Positions 10,230-20,147 of a DNA stretch of 53,826 nt are shown piece after piece (positions within the stretch are counted from its first letter, which is position 1; every line of letters begins with the position of its first letter). This DNA is from Tritrichomonas foetus. Its lineage: Eukaryota; Parabasalia; Tritrichomonadida; Tritrichomonadidae. The notes below the pieces were generated by a model. The model saw only the letters and a list, made by a program, of their open reading frames with translations. It searched no databases and was not told the origin of the DNA. The stretch spans positions 1-53,826 of the forward strand of contig MLAK01000837.1 in NCBI GenBank assembly GCA_001839685.1, in the 5' to 3' direction. Both the position numbers and the translations under genes were made by a program.

Positions 10230-11678
10230 TTATTTGAGATTAACAAGCATTCTATTATTTTCTGAAAACCGTCGAACAACTCCAGGCTTCTCACCCATAA
10301 TAATGTGTGCGTCTTTCTTTGGCTGCATCGACTTCTTTCTTTGTCCTTTCTTTGCTCTGTTAATTTCAACATCACTGAGAATGATATGTTGAAGATTTTG
10401 AATATAATTTTCACCCTTCCAAATGAGATCTTGACCATTTTCTTCTTTGTATTCAATAAGAAGCAAAAGAAGTTTCTTTTCTAGTCTTGGAAGCAACGAT
10501 TTTATTCTTCTTCTCGATTGTTCGTCTTTATTCTGTTTTTTCATGTTTATTGGTTTCTTTCCTTGAGATTTAGCAACTTCAGCTGCAGATTTTTGAAGGT
10601 CTTCAAGCTCTGCCATAAATTCTTCTCTTTGATTGATTAAATCAATATAAGGACTCATTAGTTTCTTTTCTGCTTCAAGTTTTGAAAGTTCTTCTTCATA
10701 AAACTTAAATGCTCTTTCTGGATCGGCTTCGTCATATACAGGAATCGGTTCTTCAGATTGAAGGTAATCCAAAATGCCAACAATTTGCTGCTTTTGAATT
10801 TCAATTAATTCAGGAAGCCTCCTATTTCGTAAAGTCCTTAAATGCACTAGTTCTCTATTACATGATTCTATTTCAGCATGACTAAGTGTAGAATGCGATT
10901 GAAGGAATTTCTGTCGTTCGTCATTTTGGATCTGCAGAAGATCCCACAAACGAGTGATTTCGTTGGCGATTTCAGACATTTCAGAAATCCTTTTTTCTTT
11001 TTCTCTTTCTAAATCACGAACAAAGTTATTGATAGTTTTGAATGAAGCATCAGTGATATTATTTGAATCAAAAATTGAAAGAATATCGGCTGGCATTGGT
11101 TCACCAAGTTGAGTCAATAATTCATTCACGTTTGATGATTTTTGTTTGAAGACTTCCCTTCGAGATTTCACTTCTTGTTTCATTTCTTGAAGTTTCTTCT
11201 GGAATTTTTCTAATCGTTCATTCGAAAAATCATCATCACCAACTTCTGCAAAATCACCTCTATCTTTCACGCCAAGTTGATCAAATAATGATTCCATTTG
11301 CTTTTGGATTGATGTAAAGGCCAGAATTTGTTTTTCGCATTTCAAATGGAATTTGTTGTAATTGTTTTTAACCGTGTGAAGTCTGCTCTTCAAAGTTCCG
11401 TCCGCTGGAGCGTCTAAAATCGAATTGACTTCATCTTCACTATGTTTGAAGGCACGAAGAAGTCTTGCATGTGCCATAATTGTTTCTTCAATTTCTTGTT
11501 CCATTAAATGAAATCGTTTAGATGTAGAATCGATGAAATGAGCGAATACATTTTGGATTTCTTTCTCGAGGAGGTGCTTCTCTTGTGACATTTCATCTTC
11601 TTCAAGGCCCATTTGAACCCAAATAGCCTGTAAATTGGCTACAGCATCACTAAATTCACTTGCAAAGTCGAAAGACAT
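10230..11678 (-). CDS. MAP65/Ase1/PRC1-like microtubule-bundling protein
   Basis: The 482-residue protein is almost entirely helical and coiled-coil. Its best signature is the MAP65/Ase1 core at residues ~240-305: ITRLWDLLQI, then NDERQKF, a Ser/His-rich stretch, an ESCNRELVHLR segment, and LPELIEIQKQQIVGIL. Family members form antiparallel dimers that crosslink microtubules at the spindle midzone. In a trichomonad this could also involve the persistent spindle or the pelta-axostyle (inference). The N-terminal half (~1-190) is the dimerising coiled coil, and the C-terminal ~80 residues are basic and probably disordered, as in the family. The ATG at 11678 is the first in frame. The gene is intact and belongs to a minus-strand run with the BUD13 gene. 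Confidence 0.72.
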   Translation of the reverse strand: MSFDFASEFSDAVANLQAIWVQMGLEEDEMSQEKHLLEKEIQNVFAHFIDSTSKRFHLMEQEIEETIMAHARLLRAFKHSEDEVNSILDAPADGTLKSRLHTVKNNYNKFHLKCEKQILAFTSIQKQMESLFDQLGVKDRGDFAEVGDDDFSNERLEKFQKKLQEMKQEVKSRREVFKQKSSNVNELLTQLGEPMPADILSIFDSNNITDASFKTINNFVRDLEREKEKRISEMSEIANEITRLWDLLQIQNDERQKFLQSHSTLSHAEIESCNRELVHLRTLRNRRLPELIEIQKQQIVGILDYLQSEEPIPVYDEADPERAFKFYEEELSKLEAEKKLMSPYIDLINQREEFMAELEDLQKSAAEVAKSQGKKPINMKKQNKDEQSRRRIKSLLPRLEKKLLLLLIEYKEENGQDLIWKGENYIQNLQHIILSDVEINRAKKGQRKKSMQPKKDAHIIMGEKPGVVRRFSENNRMLVNLK

Positions 11679-11834
11679 TCAGATTTTTAATTTTTAAACG
11701 TATGAATATTCATTTCAAATTATATTCAAACATTAATTGGTCAATTAAAACACTTTTTGATAATATATTTGGCCAAAACTCATCAAAAAATGATTTCAAA
11801 CACATCAAAAATTTTTAGTTACAAACAAATGAAG

Positions 11835-12488
11835 TTACATATCAGCAATTGAAGCCTTAAAGAATTTTGTTTTCTTCGCTTGAGCTTGGTTCACCATCTG
11901 GAAGCGTCTTCTCTCATACCCGTTCGATCGATCGATTCCGTCCCACCAGAGTCCTGGTGCTATTCCAAATCTGTTTGGCGCACCAAGATTTGGCTGGGCC
12001 TTTTTTTCCTCCTTCAGCTTTTTACGACGGATAAGAATCAGTGGATCTTCCATGAAGTATTCTTCTTTTGCAGAATTACCTTTTTCAGCCTTTCGTCCTT
12101 GCTCTTCTATCTGTTTTTGAAATTCGCGCCATTTTGCCTCGCCGAGTTGGAATGTTTCATCTGCCTCATCTGAACTATTCTCACTTGCAATTTGATCTCC
12201 GTTCAGTCCGTCTTGTAAAGGATTTTCGTTTGAATTTTCTGATTGACCTTTTTTTTCGAAAACTGATTGCGCTTGATCAGGATCGTCATTATCGTCCCAA
12301 TGTCCGACTTTGCTTTCACCGAAACCGACAACGTTCGTAGATATTCGAAATGACGCAAGTTCCTCTTTAGAATATGCTGATGCAAGATCACCATCAACTA
12401 CAGTCATTTTTGATCCATGCGAATTATGCGAATGGCCAGTCTTTGGCTTTTTTGTGTATCTCTCAAGATGTTTTTGGTAGGATGACAT
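11835..12488 (-). CDS. BUD13: BUD13 homologue, RES complex pre-mRNA splicing factor
   Basis: The 217-residue protein has the two conserved ends of Bud13. The N-terminus reads SSYQKHLERYTKK (family pattern: YLKRYL). The C-terminal block contains NRFGIAPGLWWDG followed by IDRSNGYERR, matching the NRFGI.PG.RWDGVDRSNG.E signature. The acidic middle is disordered. With Snu17 and Pml1, Bud13 forms the RES complex, which binds the activated spliceosome and helps splicing of weak introns and nuclear retention of pre-mRNA. Its length is close to the yeast protein. The start was set at 12488, the first ATG. Its presence shows that this organism keeps a working spliceosome although introns are rare; the one clear intron here is about 12 kb away. 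Confidence 0.88.
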   Translation of the reverse strand: MSSYQKHLERYTKKPKTGHSHNSHGSKMTVVDGDLASAYSKEELASFRISTNVVGFGESKVGHWDDNDDPDQAQSVFEKKGQSENSNENPLQDGLNGDQIASENSSDEADETFQLGEAKWREFQKQIEEQGRKAEKGNSAKEEYFMEDPLILIRRKKLKEEKKAQPNLGAPNRFGIAPGLWWDGIDRSNGYERRRFQMVNQAQAKKTKFFKASIADM

Positions 12489-12658
12489 CAAACTTTAGAG
12501 ACCGTTTAATAGACTCGAATTAAAATTTAAATGTATATCTGGTCATTTATCTCCAACCAAATATAATTAGAAAAGAAAACAAGTAAAAAAAAAGTTGTCA
12601 TATTTTCAGAATGTTCAAACACATTTAATGTAGAAATCATAATAATAAGATATAGATT

Positions 12659-14713
12659 TCACAATGGTGGAAGTGAAGATGTAGTTGATTCTTTTGAGTT
12701 CACACTTTCTTTTCCATCCCTAATACTATCATTCCCATCAATTCTTGCTTTGAGAGATTCAAGATCAATATCATATTTCCTTGCTAGCTCTTCAATATCT
12801 GGATTACCACCTTCTTTCATTAATTCTTTAAATGAGTTAATAATTTCTGTTCTCTTGAATGTTGTTTGAATTGATGTTTCTCTCCTCTTTTTTCCAAGGC
12901 TTTTATTCAATTCTTTCATCATTAAAGCTTTTTGCTCTCATTCTAATTTCTTTCGTGTGATTTCTTCTTGTTCAAACTGTCGTTTCCTTTCCAATGCTTT
13001 TGCATTTTCTTCCATTGTTTTCTGTAATAAAAGTCTGTCAGCAATTTTATTTAATCTTTTAACTTCATTCTGGCGTTTAATTTCTGCAATTCTTTCTTCT
13101 GCTTCTTTATCTTTCTGTGTTACTTTTTCGATTATTTCTGTTTCGCTTTCCATAGTTTTAGCATGTCTTTCAGCAACTTCTAAGATTCTTTTCTTTTCTG
13201 CTTCTTTTGCCGCTTTTATCCTATCTTGTCTTTCTTGCATCAATTTTGCAATTCTTTCATCATGTATCCGTTGCTCGATTAAAATCTGTTCCATCTTTTT
13301 GGCTTCTTTTTCTTCAATTGATTTCGCGATTTCTTGATGTTTTTTAACTTCTTCAACATTTTTATGTTTTTGATCTTGAAGTTGTTTCATTTTCTTCATT
13401 TGAAAAGATGATAATCTTTCAAACGCTTGACGTTCTTTCTTTAAAATTTGTAGTCTTTTCTGTTCAAGTAATTCTTTTTCCCTTTGTGCATTTTCTGCTA
13501 ATCTCTTTTTAGCTTCATTCATTCTTATTTGCCTTTCAATTCTTGCTTTTTCAGTATCTTGAAGATTCTTTAATCTTCTTTCTTCATCTCTCTTAGCGAT
13601 CTGTAATTCTTTTTCATAAGCTTTTTGATGTTCGATTTTTTGTTGAAGTTCAGCTTCTTTTCTTCTTTGATCAAGTTTTTTCAGTCTTTCTTGTTCTTCT
13701 TGTGCTCTTTTCTTAAGAAGTTTAAGTTTTGCTTCTTCTTCAGCTTTAATTCTTTCTTCATGTTCTCTTTCATTTTGAAGTTGCTTTTCTCTCATTTCTT
13801 TATCTTTTTCTTCAATTCTAGCTAAAACTTTTGCTTCAATTTCACGTCTCTTCTTTGCTTCTGCTGCAAGTTTTGCTTTATTTGCAGCCTCTCTTTCTTC
13901 AACAGCTTTTCTGTATTGTTCTTGTTTGACAAGTTCTTGTCGTAGCATTTTCTGTCTAGTTAATTCGGAAATAATGAGTCCTTCTATTTCTTTCTGTTGC
14001 ATTTTAATAATCTTTCTTTGTTCTTGTTCTTCATGCATTTTCAATTCTTCATCAAGTTTCTTTTCTACTTCTGTTTGATCTATTGTTTCTGATGTTTCAT
14101 TATGCTTGTTATTAAATATATTTTCTCTTTCTTTTGCAATTTGTTCGATTTTCTGTGCCCTCCTTTTAGATAATGATTCTTTGACATGCTCTCGAACTTC
14201 TGGAATGTCTGGGAATTTTGCGACATCTTCATCTGTAATTTGCTTGATATCTTCACAGATCATTCCTAATTTTCTCATTGCTTGAATTGTTTCTTTTTCT
14301 GTGAATGTTGGAATGTCATCTGTGCATTTTTCTTCGAAATTTAAAATAGAAATTAAATCGTCGTCGGTTGGATGGAGTCCTTGTTTAAATTCATCTGATA
14401 GAGCTTTTTGTGGTGGTCTTGATGTAGTTTTTGCTGTTGGTTTCTGTTTTGGCTTTGGCTTTGGCTTTGTTGTATTTTTGCTTAATGTGCTACTCGCAGA
14501 TCCTTTATCGAAAAGGCTATTTGCAATATCATCTGATTTTTTCATTAATGCGTCTTCTTTCTTTGGTTTCATGCCGCTATCTTCATTTTCTCTTGGAATC
14601 TGATTTTCTGGATCGTCGTCAATGTTTATTCCTTCGCCTTCATTGCCATTGTTGTTTGCGTCGCCTTGGGCTGTAAGAAAGACATTGTTTTCCACTTCTT
14701 CCTCAGAAGTCAT
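12659..14713 (-). pseudogene. Long charged coiled-coil protein (trichohyalin-like composition) interrupted by an in-frame TGA
   Basis: A single frame of 685 codons. Residues 1-130 are acidic and disordered, with a KPKPKPKQK run. A short folded-looking segment follows at ~125-190, then about 400 residues of almost unbroken coiled coil rich in Glu, Lys, Arg and Gln. TGA at 12938-12940 (codon 592) falls inside this coil, and the same frame then continues for 93 codons (EQKALMMKELNKSLGKKRR). The stop would arise from an Arg CGA by one C-to-T change. The product could be cytoskeletal, for example basal-body or axostyle associated, but composition alone cannot show this. The start is ATG 14713. With the TGA read as stop, the product is 591 residues and could still function. 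Confidence 0.6.
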
Positions 14714-15110
14714 GATTTTTTTTCTCCAAATAACGAGCAAAATTGTATTGATCAAGAAACGTCACAATATTTCAAATGAGGACGTTTAATAAATTACTGA
14801 AAAAGTTTTGTTAGCCGCCATTTTTTCAGAGATTTTGAAATCAAACATGATAAGAGCTCATTCTTCTGTTCAATATACTCTACATATCATGAGCACATTG
14901 TTATTCATCTCATGTAACCTAGAATTAATAAATGAATTAAACAACAATTTCTAGTACAAAAACTCGTTCAAACCAATGATGTGAAATTGAATATTTGAAT
15001 ATAATAGAAATTGAGGATAAATATAGCCAGATAAAAATGTTTGAGAACTTTACGCGAAATAGACTATACTTTGGAAAAGTGTAATATCATCAACTTTTTC
15101 TATCAATCTT
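14714..15110. other. Spacer left of mobile element copy 1
   Basis: About 0.4 kb of AT-rich DNA. No gene is seen. Confidence 0.5.
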
Positions 15111-16457
15111 TTAAGGGCATAGTTTAGCAAGAGATGGTTATATTTATTTGAGAGAAATAGGTTGTTTATCGATATCTTCGGGGAAAATTTATGAAATCAA
15201 TTGTTAACTTAGTTCAAAGAATATATAGACGTAGTTAATAAAGATGAAATCATAATAATAATTTATTTCGTTTTTATTCCACACTTTTGGATGACATGCT
15301 TGGGGGGAATTGAAACTTTTTGTAAGTGTTCACAATTTACAAAATAATTAACAGAATATTTAGTAAATATAAAATAGAATTATCTTTTTATTTTATCTAT
15401 AATATTTTATTATATTCTGATATAGCTTTTTATATTTGATGTATTATATGATATATTGTTTCCAGCATATTATATTGGAGTGAAAAGTGGATTCATTAAA
15501 AAAANNNNNNNNNNNNNNNNNNNNNNNNNNNNNNNNNNNNNNNNNNNNNNNNNNNNNNNNNNNNNNNNNNNNNNNNNNNNNNNNNNNNNNNNNNNNNNNN
15601 NNNNNNNNNNNNNNNNNNNNNNNNNNNNNNNNNNNNNNNNNNNNNNNNNNNNNNNNNNNNNNNNNNNNNNNNNNNNNNNNNNNNNNNNNNNNNNNNNNNN
15701 NNNNNNNNNNNNNNNNNNNNNNNNNNNNNNNNNNNNNNNNNNNNNNNNNNNNNNNNNNNNNNNNNNNNNNNNNNNNNNNNNNNNNNNNNNNNNNNNNNNN
15801 NNNNNNNNNNNNNNNNNNNNNNNNNNNNNNNNNNNNNNNNNNNNNNNNNNNNNNNNNNNNNNNNNNNNNNTATTACAATATTAACACTGTATTAATTAGA
15901 TATCAAAAGATATTTCTAATATAAATTTTCTGATGATAACTTTTTCAGAAAATGATTATTTTTAATTTGTGAGGCCCCAAAAATGGACTGTTTAAAACAT
16001 CTTTATCCAATTTATTTTCTGCATATAATAATAAATAAATTTAATTACCCATTAGAATACAAATACAAATACATAGCAACAATATAAGAATTATTTATAT
16101 CTTCCAGTTGGGGATACTTAAACAACCAATTTTAAAAAATTTATTCCGGCATAATCGTCATCTATCAAAAATCGTTAGCAGGCAACTTAAATCATTCATA
16201 GGGATGTCTACAACTTGACGTCGAGCTTTCTCAGCCACGAAAAAATAATTGATGATGGAATCTTCATTTCTCATGATGATAACATTTAACTGATATTTCA
16301 GATTTATCAGCTATAATAAAACTATAAAATCATATTTAGGACATCGAACAGGTTTTTGGGATTACATTTTTCTATATAATTGGAATGTTTGACNATCCAT
16401 GGAGAAATTAAGGCCAAAATATAAATATAACCATCTCTTGCTAAACTATGCCCTTAA
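15111..16457 (+). mobile_element. TTAA-flanked inverted-repeat element, copy 1 (non-autonomous DNA transposon, contains an assembly gap)
   Basis: Starts TTAAGGGCATAGTTTAGCAA (15111) and ends with the exact inverse of the same sequence (to 16457). The terminal inverted repeat runs 33 bp after TTAA with no mismatch. Both ends abut TTAA, fitting a TTAA target duplication (piggyBac style) or a TA duplication (Tc1/mariner style). A nearly identical copy lies at 32302-33669 in the same orientation. No transposase frame is present, so it must have been moved in trans. Near-identity between the copies argues for recent activity. The interior is interrupted by 366 undetermined bases and one N at 16394. 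Confidence 0.85.
15505..15870. other. Assembly gap (run of N) inside element copy 1
   Basis: 366 undetermined bases. In copy 2 the corresponding stretch is about 32696-33096 (~400 bp), so the gap is probably unresolved repeat sequence of that kind. Any open frame across the gap is an artefact. Confidence 0.9.
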
Positions 16458-16866
16458 TTTTGTTACATTAAACCAATGATTTAATTATCCCACTGGTTTT
16501 AAAAAAATATGGTTTTTATTGTTTTGAGCCACCTTATATCAAGTAGATAATGAGCCATACCTTGTATCGAATTAATGAATATTCATTCACAAAATTTAAA
16601 CAAATGAAAGTATCATTGTTTGCTACTGTTGCAACCACATAAGCATCGAATATTTAAGCAAAGAAATGGATGGATGAAATTTGGTATCCAATACTCCAAA
16701 TCCAGTGGTTGACATACTTTAAAGTGATTTAATGGAAATAAAATCGTGAAATAAAAACATGAAATTACTTTTAGATGCAACAACCAACTAATTTAATTAT
16801 GACATTGATGAAAAGATCCCTTTATTATAGGGGTTTACTGATATAAAACCAAGTTTATTATTTAGT
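16458..16866. other. Spacer between element copy 1 and the sialidase gene
   Basis: About 0.4 kb of AT-rich DNA containing the 3' region of the sialidase-like gene. Nothing else is recognised. Confidence 0.5.
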
Positions 16867-17988
16867 TCATTTCCTGTTTGGTGGAGTGTATTTGTCATTT
16901 CCATCCGTGAGCCATTCGAGTGAGAAGATTGAGATTGTTTGATTGAAGCCATCGTTCCATTCTTTTTCATAATACAAAACAATCATACCATCCTGACGAA
17001 CAGTGATTCCTGACACATCAGATTTACCTGGATAAATCACCTTCTTGACTGGCCATGTCTTTCCTTCGTCATAGCTGAGAAGGACCGTTGTATTTATTCT
17101 GGTTTCAGAGTTGTATACAATTGTATGTAAAATGCGGTTTTTATCATATCCATCCTTAACAGAAGTGTATCGAACCATATCAGCGTTACATCCTGGCTCA
17201 TGGATATCTGGTTGGTCAAAGGCTTCTTCCCAAGTGAGGCCTTTTGTGTGAGAAATTGCAAAAGAACGATAAGGCGTCTTTCGAATGCTTGCCAAAACAT
17301 CACCGTTGTTTAATTCGACGAATTTGGATTCATCTCCGGGTGATGCTGCTGGTTCTATAGCAACATTCCATGTTGTTCCAAAATCATCACTGTAGCATGC
17401 AATTGCGCTGACAACAGATGTTGATGGGAGACGGGCAACGCCTCCACATATAATTCTGCCACTTCGAAGTTGGAGAGTGTGACCTGCGGTAAGGAACATT
17501 GCTTCCCATACAGCACGCTCTGGTGATGGACAACCTTTCCCATAAAGTTGTGATGTGATGTCGACTTTTTGAGACCATGTTTGGCCGTTATCTTTTGATT
17601 TCGAAACGAAAACTCGAATTGGATTTTCCGCTGTTGAATCAAAGAATCCGACTTCACCATTGAAAATGCAGAGTACATCACCCGTGTCTTGATCAACAAC
17701 TAAGGAGGCATCACCATAGCCAAGAGGAGATTCTGGTTCTGCCACATATATTGAAGGCCCCCAAGTTTTGCCGCCATCTGTACTTCGTTTTACAACAACA
17801 TCAACCTTGTTTGGAAGGTCTCCCTTGCTATTCCAGCGCTTGTCGTTGCATAGAAGGAGAGAGCCGTCTTTAAGAGTAACGATGGTTGGAATTCGCCAGA
17901 AAAGTGAACCTTCATCGCCATTGGTGAAAACAGTTGTTTCGTATGGTTCGTCGAATGATAACGCGAGAGCAAAAAGGATTAAAAGCAT
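16867..17988 (-). CDS. Secreted sialidase-like protein (GH33 family, BNR/Asp-box repeats)
   Basis: The 373-residue protein has a short signal peptide (MLLILFALALS) and a six-bladed sialidase fold signature. It shows the FRIP-type motif FWRIPTI (Arg32) and Asp-boxes at STDGGKTW (70-76), SKDNGQTW (131-138), SDDFGTTW (200-207) and SYDEGKTW (305-312), plus a weak one at SHTKGLTW. Arg32, Arg236 (ASIRK) and Arg273 (MVRY) can form the carboxylate-binding triad. Asp57 fits the acid/base and Glu225 (VELNNG) the Tyr-activating glutamate. The family would remove terminal sialic acid from host or mucin glycans outside the cell. However, the position that normally carries the nucleophile Tyr (pattern S-A-Y-S before V..DG.I..LYE) reads S-D-V-S, with Val325. 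Activity therefore needs proof. The start ATG follows an Inr by 9 nt. Confidence 0.85.
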   Translation of the reverse strand: MLLILFALALSFDEPYETTVFTNGDEGSLFWRIPTIVTLKDGSLLLCNDKRWNSKGDLPNKVDVVVKRSTDGGKTWGPSIYVAEPESPLGYGDASLVVDQDTGDVLCIFNGEVGFFDSTAENPIRVFVSKSKDNGQTWSQKVDITSQLYGKGCPSPERAVWEAMFLTAGHTLQLRSGRIICGGVARLPSTSVVSAIACYSDDFGTTWNVAIEPAASPGDESKFVELNNGDVLASIRKTPYRSFAISHTKGLTWEEAFDQPDIHEPGCNADMVRYTSVKDGYDKNRILHTIVYNSETRINTTVLLSYDEGKTWPVKKVIYPGKSDVSGITVRQDGMIVLYYEKEWNDGFNQTISIFSLEWLTDGNDKYTPPNRK

Positions 17989-17997
17989 TTTAATTGA
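17989..17997 (-). promoter_or_regulatory. Inr-like initiator of the sialidase-like gene
   Basis: TCAATTAAA on the minus strand, directly before ATG 17988. Gives a very short leader. Confidence 0.5.
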
Positions 17998-18386
17998 ATA
18001 GTTTATGATTTCTCAATTTTCTGAGTGAAATAAAAATCGATCAACGAGGATGATTTATTTTTTACATTTGAAGTGATAAATGGTCATGCAATAAATAAAA
18101 TGAAATACTGTAACTTTTTCAATGATCCATTTCATGACTGTAATTGAAATATATCTTAATAAAATACTAGTATTAACTCAAGTTATCCATCATTCCAAAC
18201 AAAAAACTAAATCGAATACTCAGTTTGATCGTACAATCATTCGATGCCTTCAGAATATCTCATAGATTACTTTTTTCTTGAAGTTGTTTTTTTTATCAGC
18301 ATTGTCACTCAAAAATCGAACAAATATGATATGAAAAATTTTCTGTTGATTTCCTTACGACAAAGATTTTCATTTTTCCGGAGCCA

Positions 18387-18447
18387 TTGGTCGTAATGCA
18401 GAGGTAAGATACTATCTCAGAAAAAAATGCATCTGCATTAAGACCAA
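18387..18447. repeat. Imperfect inverted repeat (hairpin) in a spacer
   Basis: Arms TTGGTCGTAATGCAGAG (18387-18403) and CATCTGCATTAAGACCAA (18430-18447) pair with about two mismatches around a loop of about 26 nt. The whole spacer 17998-18655 has no other recognisable gene. Related words (TACCTCTGCATT, CAGAAATTCTAATTC) occur again at 33778-33830. Confidence 0.55.
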
Positions 18448-18673
18448 GCGTGTAAAAGATTACAGCAAAATTGAGTCGCTTATAATGGTGAATTAGAATT
18501 TCTGACTGACGCTTTTGTCATAATTCATCAAATTTTGACCGTCCAAATATACGTTTAAAAACTTGAGAAGTCATGCTGTTTTCTCTTAAATATTCAATAC
18601 ATTATTTCAACTTTTCAAATATTTTTTCATCTTCAAAAAATGTCTTTTTATCATTTTGTTTGGCAAAATTTCC

Positions 18674-19990
18674 ATGTATTCACATGATAGCGCAGTAAAA
18701 TCGAAATTTAAAGTATCTTCGTATACTAAAAATCATAATACTCAAGCCAAAAATTCACCAGCTTCTCCAAAAGAAATTATCCGCGCCAATGATTCAAAAA
18801 AACAACTTCAAGCGCCGCCACCGCCACGAAACAGAGTCAGCATACGAAAGCATAGTCCACAGATAGAAAAAGTGTCGTCAGGAAACATCAAGGCCTCAGT
18901 GCCACCATCGTCGCTCGAAACTCCGTCAGAGGCACAATCCGAACAATCAGCAACAAAAATCAAAAATACACAAGTAAAAAATGGCAAACAGCCAAATATA
19001 AACAGCAAATCGAATAAAAACGAGGCAATTGTGGCGAATCATAAATATCCGAACAATTTGCCGAAAACAACAAAAGCAACAAGAACTGAAATCAAAAATA
19101 AAACAGGTTCACCCAGGCTATGAATCACAGACAGATTGACAAAACAAAATCCAATATCCAAAAATATTCAAAAAGATCCACAAAAACCGCTGAATGGCAT
19201 AAAACCAAAAAATGAAACCACAGGAAACAAAAGTAGACCGACTTCAAGCCATTTGTACAAGACTGCCATCCAAAAAGCTCAAGCGTCGCCCGCCAGCTCT
19301 CCAAGAAGTGGAGTATCACCTGAAAACACAAATAAAAAGGCGATAGATCGAAGCAGCTTTTCTTCAAGCATGGCAAGACAGAGTGCGAACAAAAGTTTGA
19401 ACAAGGGCTTGGACAAAAGTGTGAAAGCAAGTGAAAAAAAGAATTGTAATACTTTGTTGACAAAAGATTCGCCAAATTCTAGAGGATCTGCTCGAGGGAG
19501 TAAAAATAGTAATCTTAATAAGAATCAAGTTGCTTTCAAGAAAATGAAGAACAGTGTCAACAACAATAATGATGAAGATTTCACACAAAAGAAGAAAAAT
19601 CAACCAGATTTAATCGAAATCGACGCAGACGATACAAAAACAGGTACATCAAATTCTATATTAAAGAATCCAATATCATCAGAAGATCTAGAAACCCTCG
19701 ATGGTTTCATTTCACTCACCAATCAAAATTCAATTCAAGAAAACACGGAACATTGTAAGAAGCCTTATCAAATTCAAAGCTTTGATGCTTTTTACGTGCC
19801 AAATGCCTTTGATATAAAAATTATCTTTAATGAAGAAAAACAGATAAATGAAAATGTTACAAATGATGGTTTATATGAGTTTGAACTGTTAAATCAAAAA
19901 TACAATGAAATTGCAGATATTCTAAATAGTAATGAGTTTCGACAGTTTTATGATGGTGAAATTCCGGAAATTTTGTTAGAAAAGTTTTAA
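18674..19990 (+). pseudogene. Disordered low-complexity protein gene with in-frame TGA
   Basis: One frame of 439 codons, interrupted only by TGA at 19121-19123 (codon 150). The protein is rich in Lys, Asn, Ser and Pro, with a proline run (APPPPRNR), and is probably disordered over its first ~350 residues. The C-terminal ~90 residues look folded (FDAFYVPNAFDIKIIF, YEFELLNQKYNEIADIL). The first ATG after the Inr-like TCATCTTC (18627) is at 18640, but in another frame that ends after 15 codons, so either the 5' end carries a second frame error or translation starts at 18674. No family is recognised. Two lesions in one gene favour a pseudogene, but sequence error is possible. Confidence 0.5.
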
Positions 19991-20147
19991 TAAAATAAAT
20001 ATTTTTTGTAAAAAATGTTATGTATAGTAAAAATGAATTTATATTATGCATTCATTTGAAAATTTACTTTTCAAATTTCAATTCCATAAATTCTATAATA
20101 AAATATAATGCTTTTCTTTCAGAAATAAAAGCTTTCTGATTCATTAT

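Noticed and set aside
12957..14676. Plus-strand frames opposite the coiled-coil gene
   Set aside because: They are antisense shadows; their Phe/Ser/Leu-rich translation mirrors Glu/Lys codons of the real gene.
15456..15924. Frames running through the N gap
   Set aside because: They exist only because undetermined bases contain no stop.
2552..19123. Reassignment of TGA as a sense codon
   Set aside because: TGA ends several intact genes at natural positions (9896-9898, 31077-31079, 42806-42808, 49944-49946), so TGA is a normal stop here.
19104..19127. A 24-nt mini-intron removing the TGA at 19121
   Set aside because: The segment begins GT and ends CACAG, but has neither GTATGT nor the ACTAAC branch motif that trichomonad introns need.
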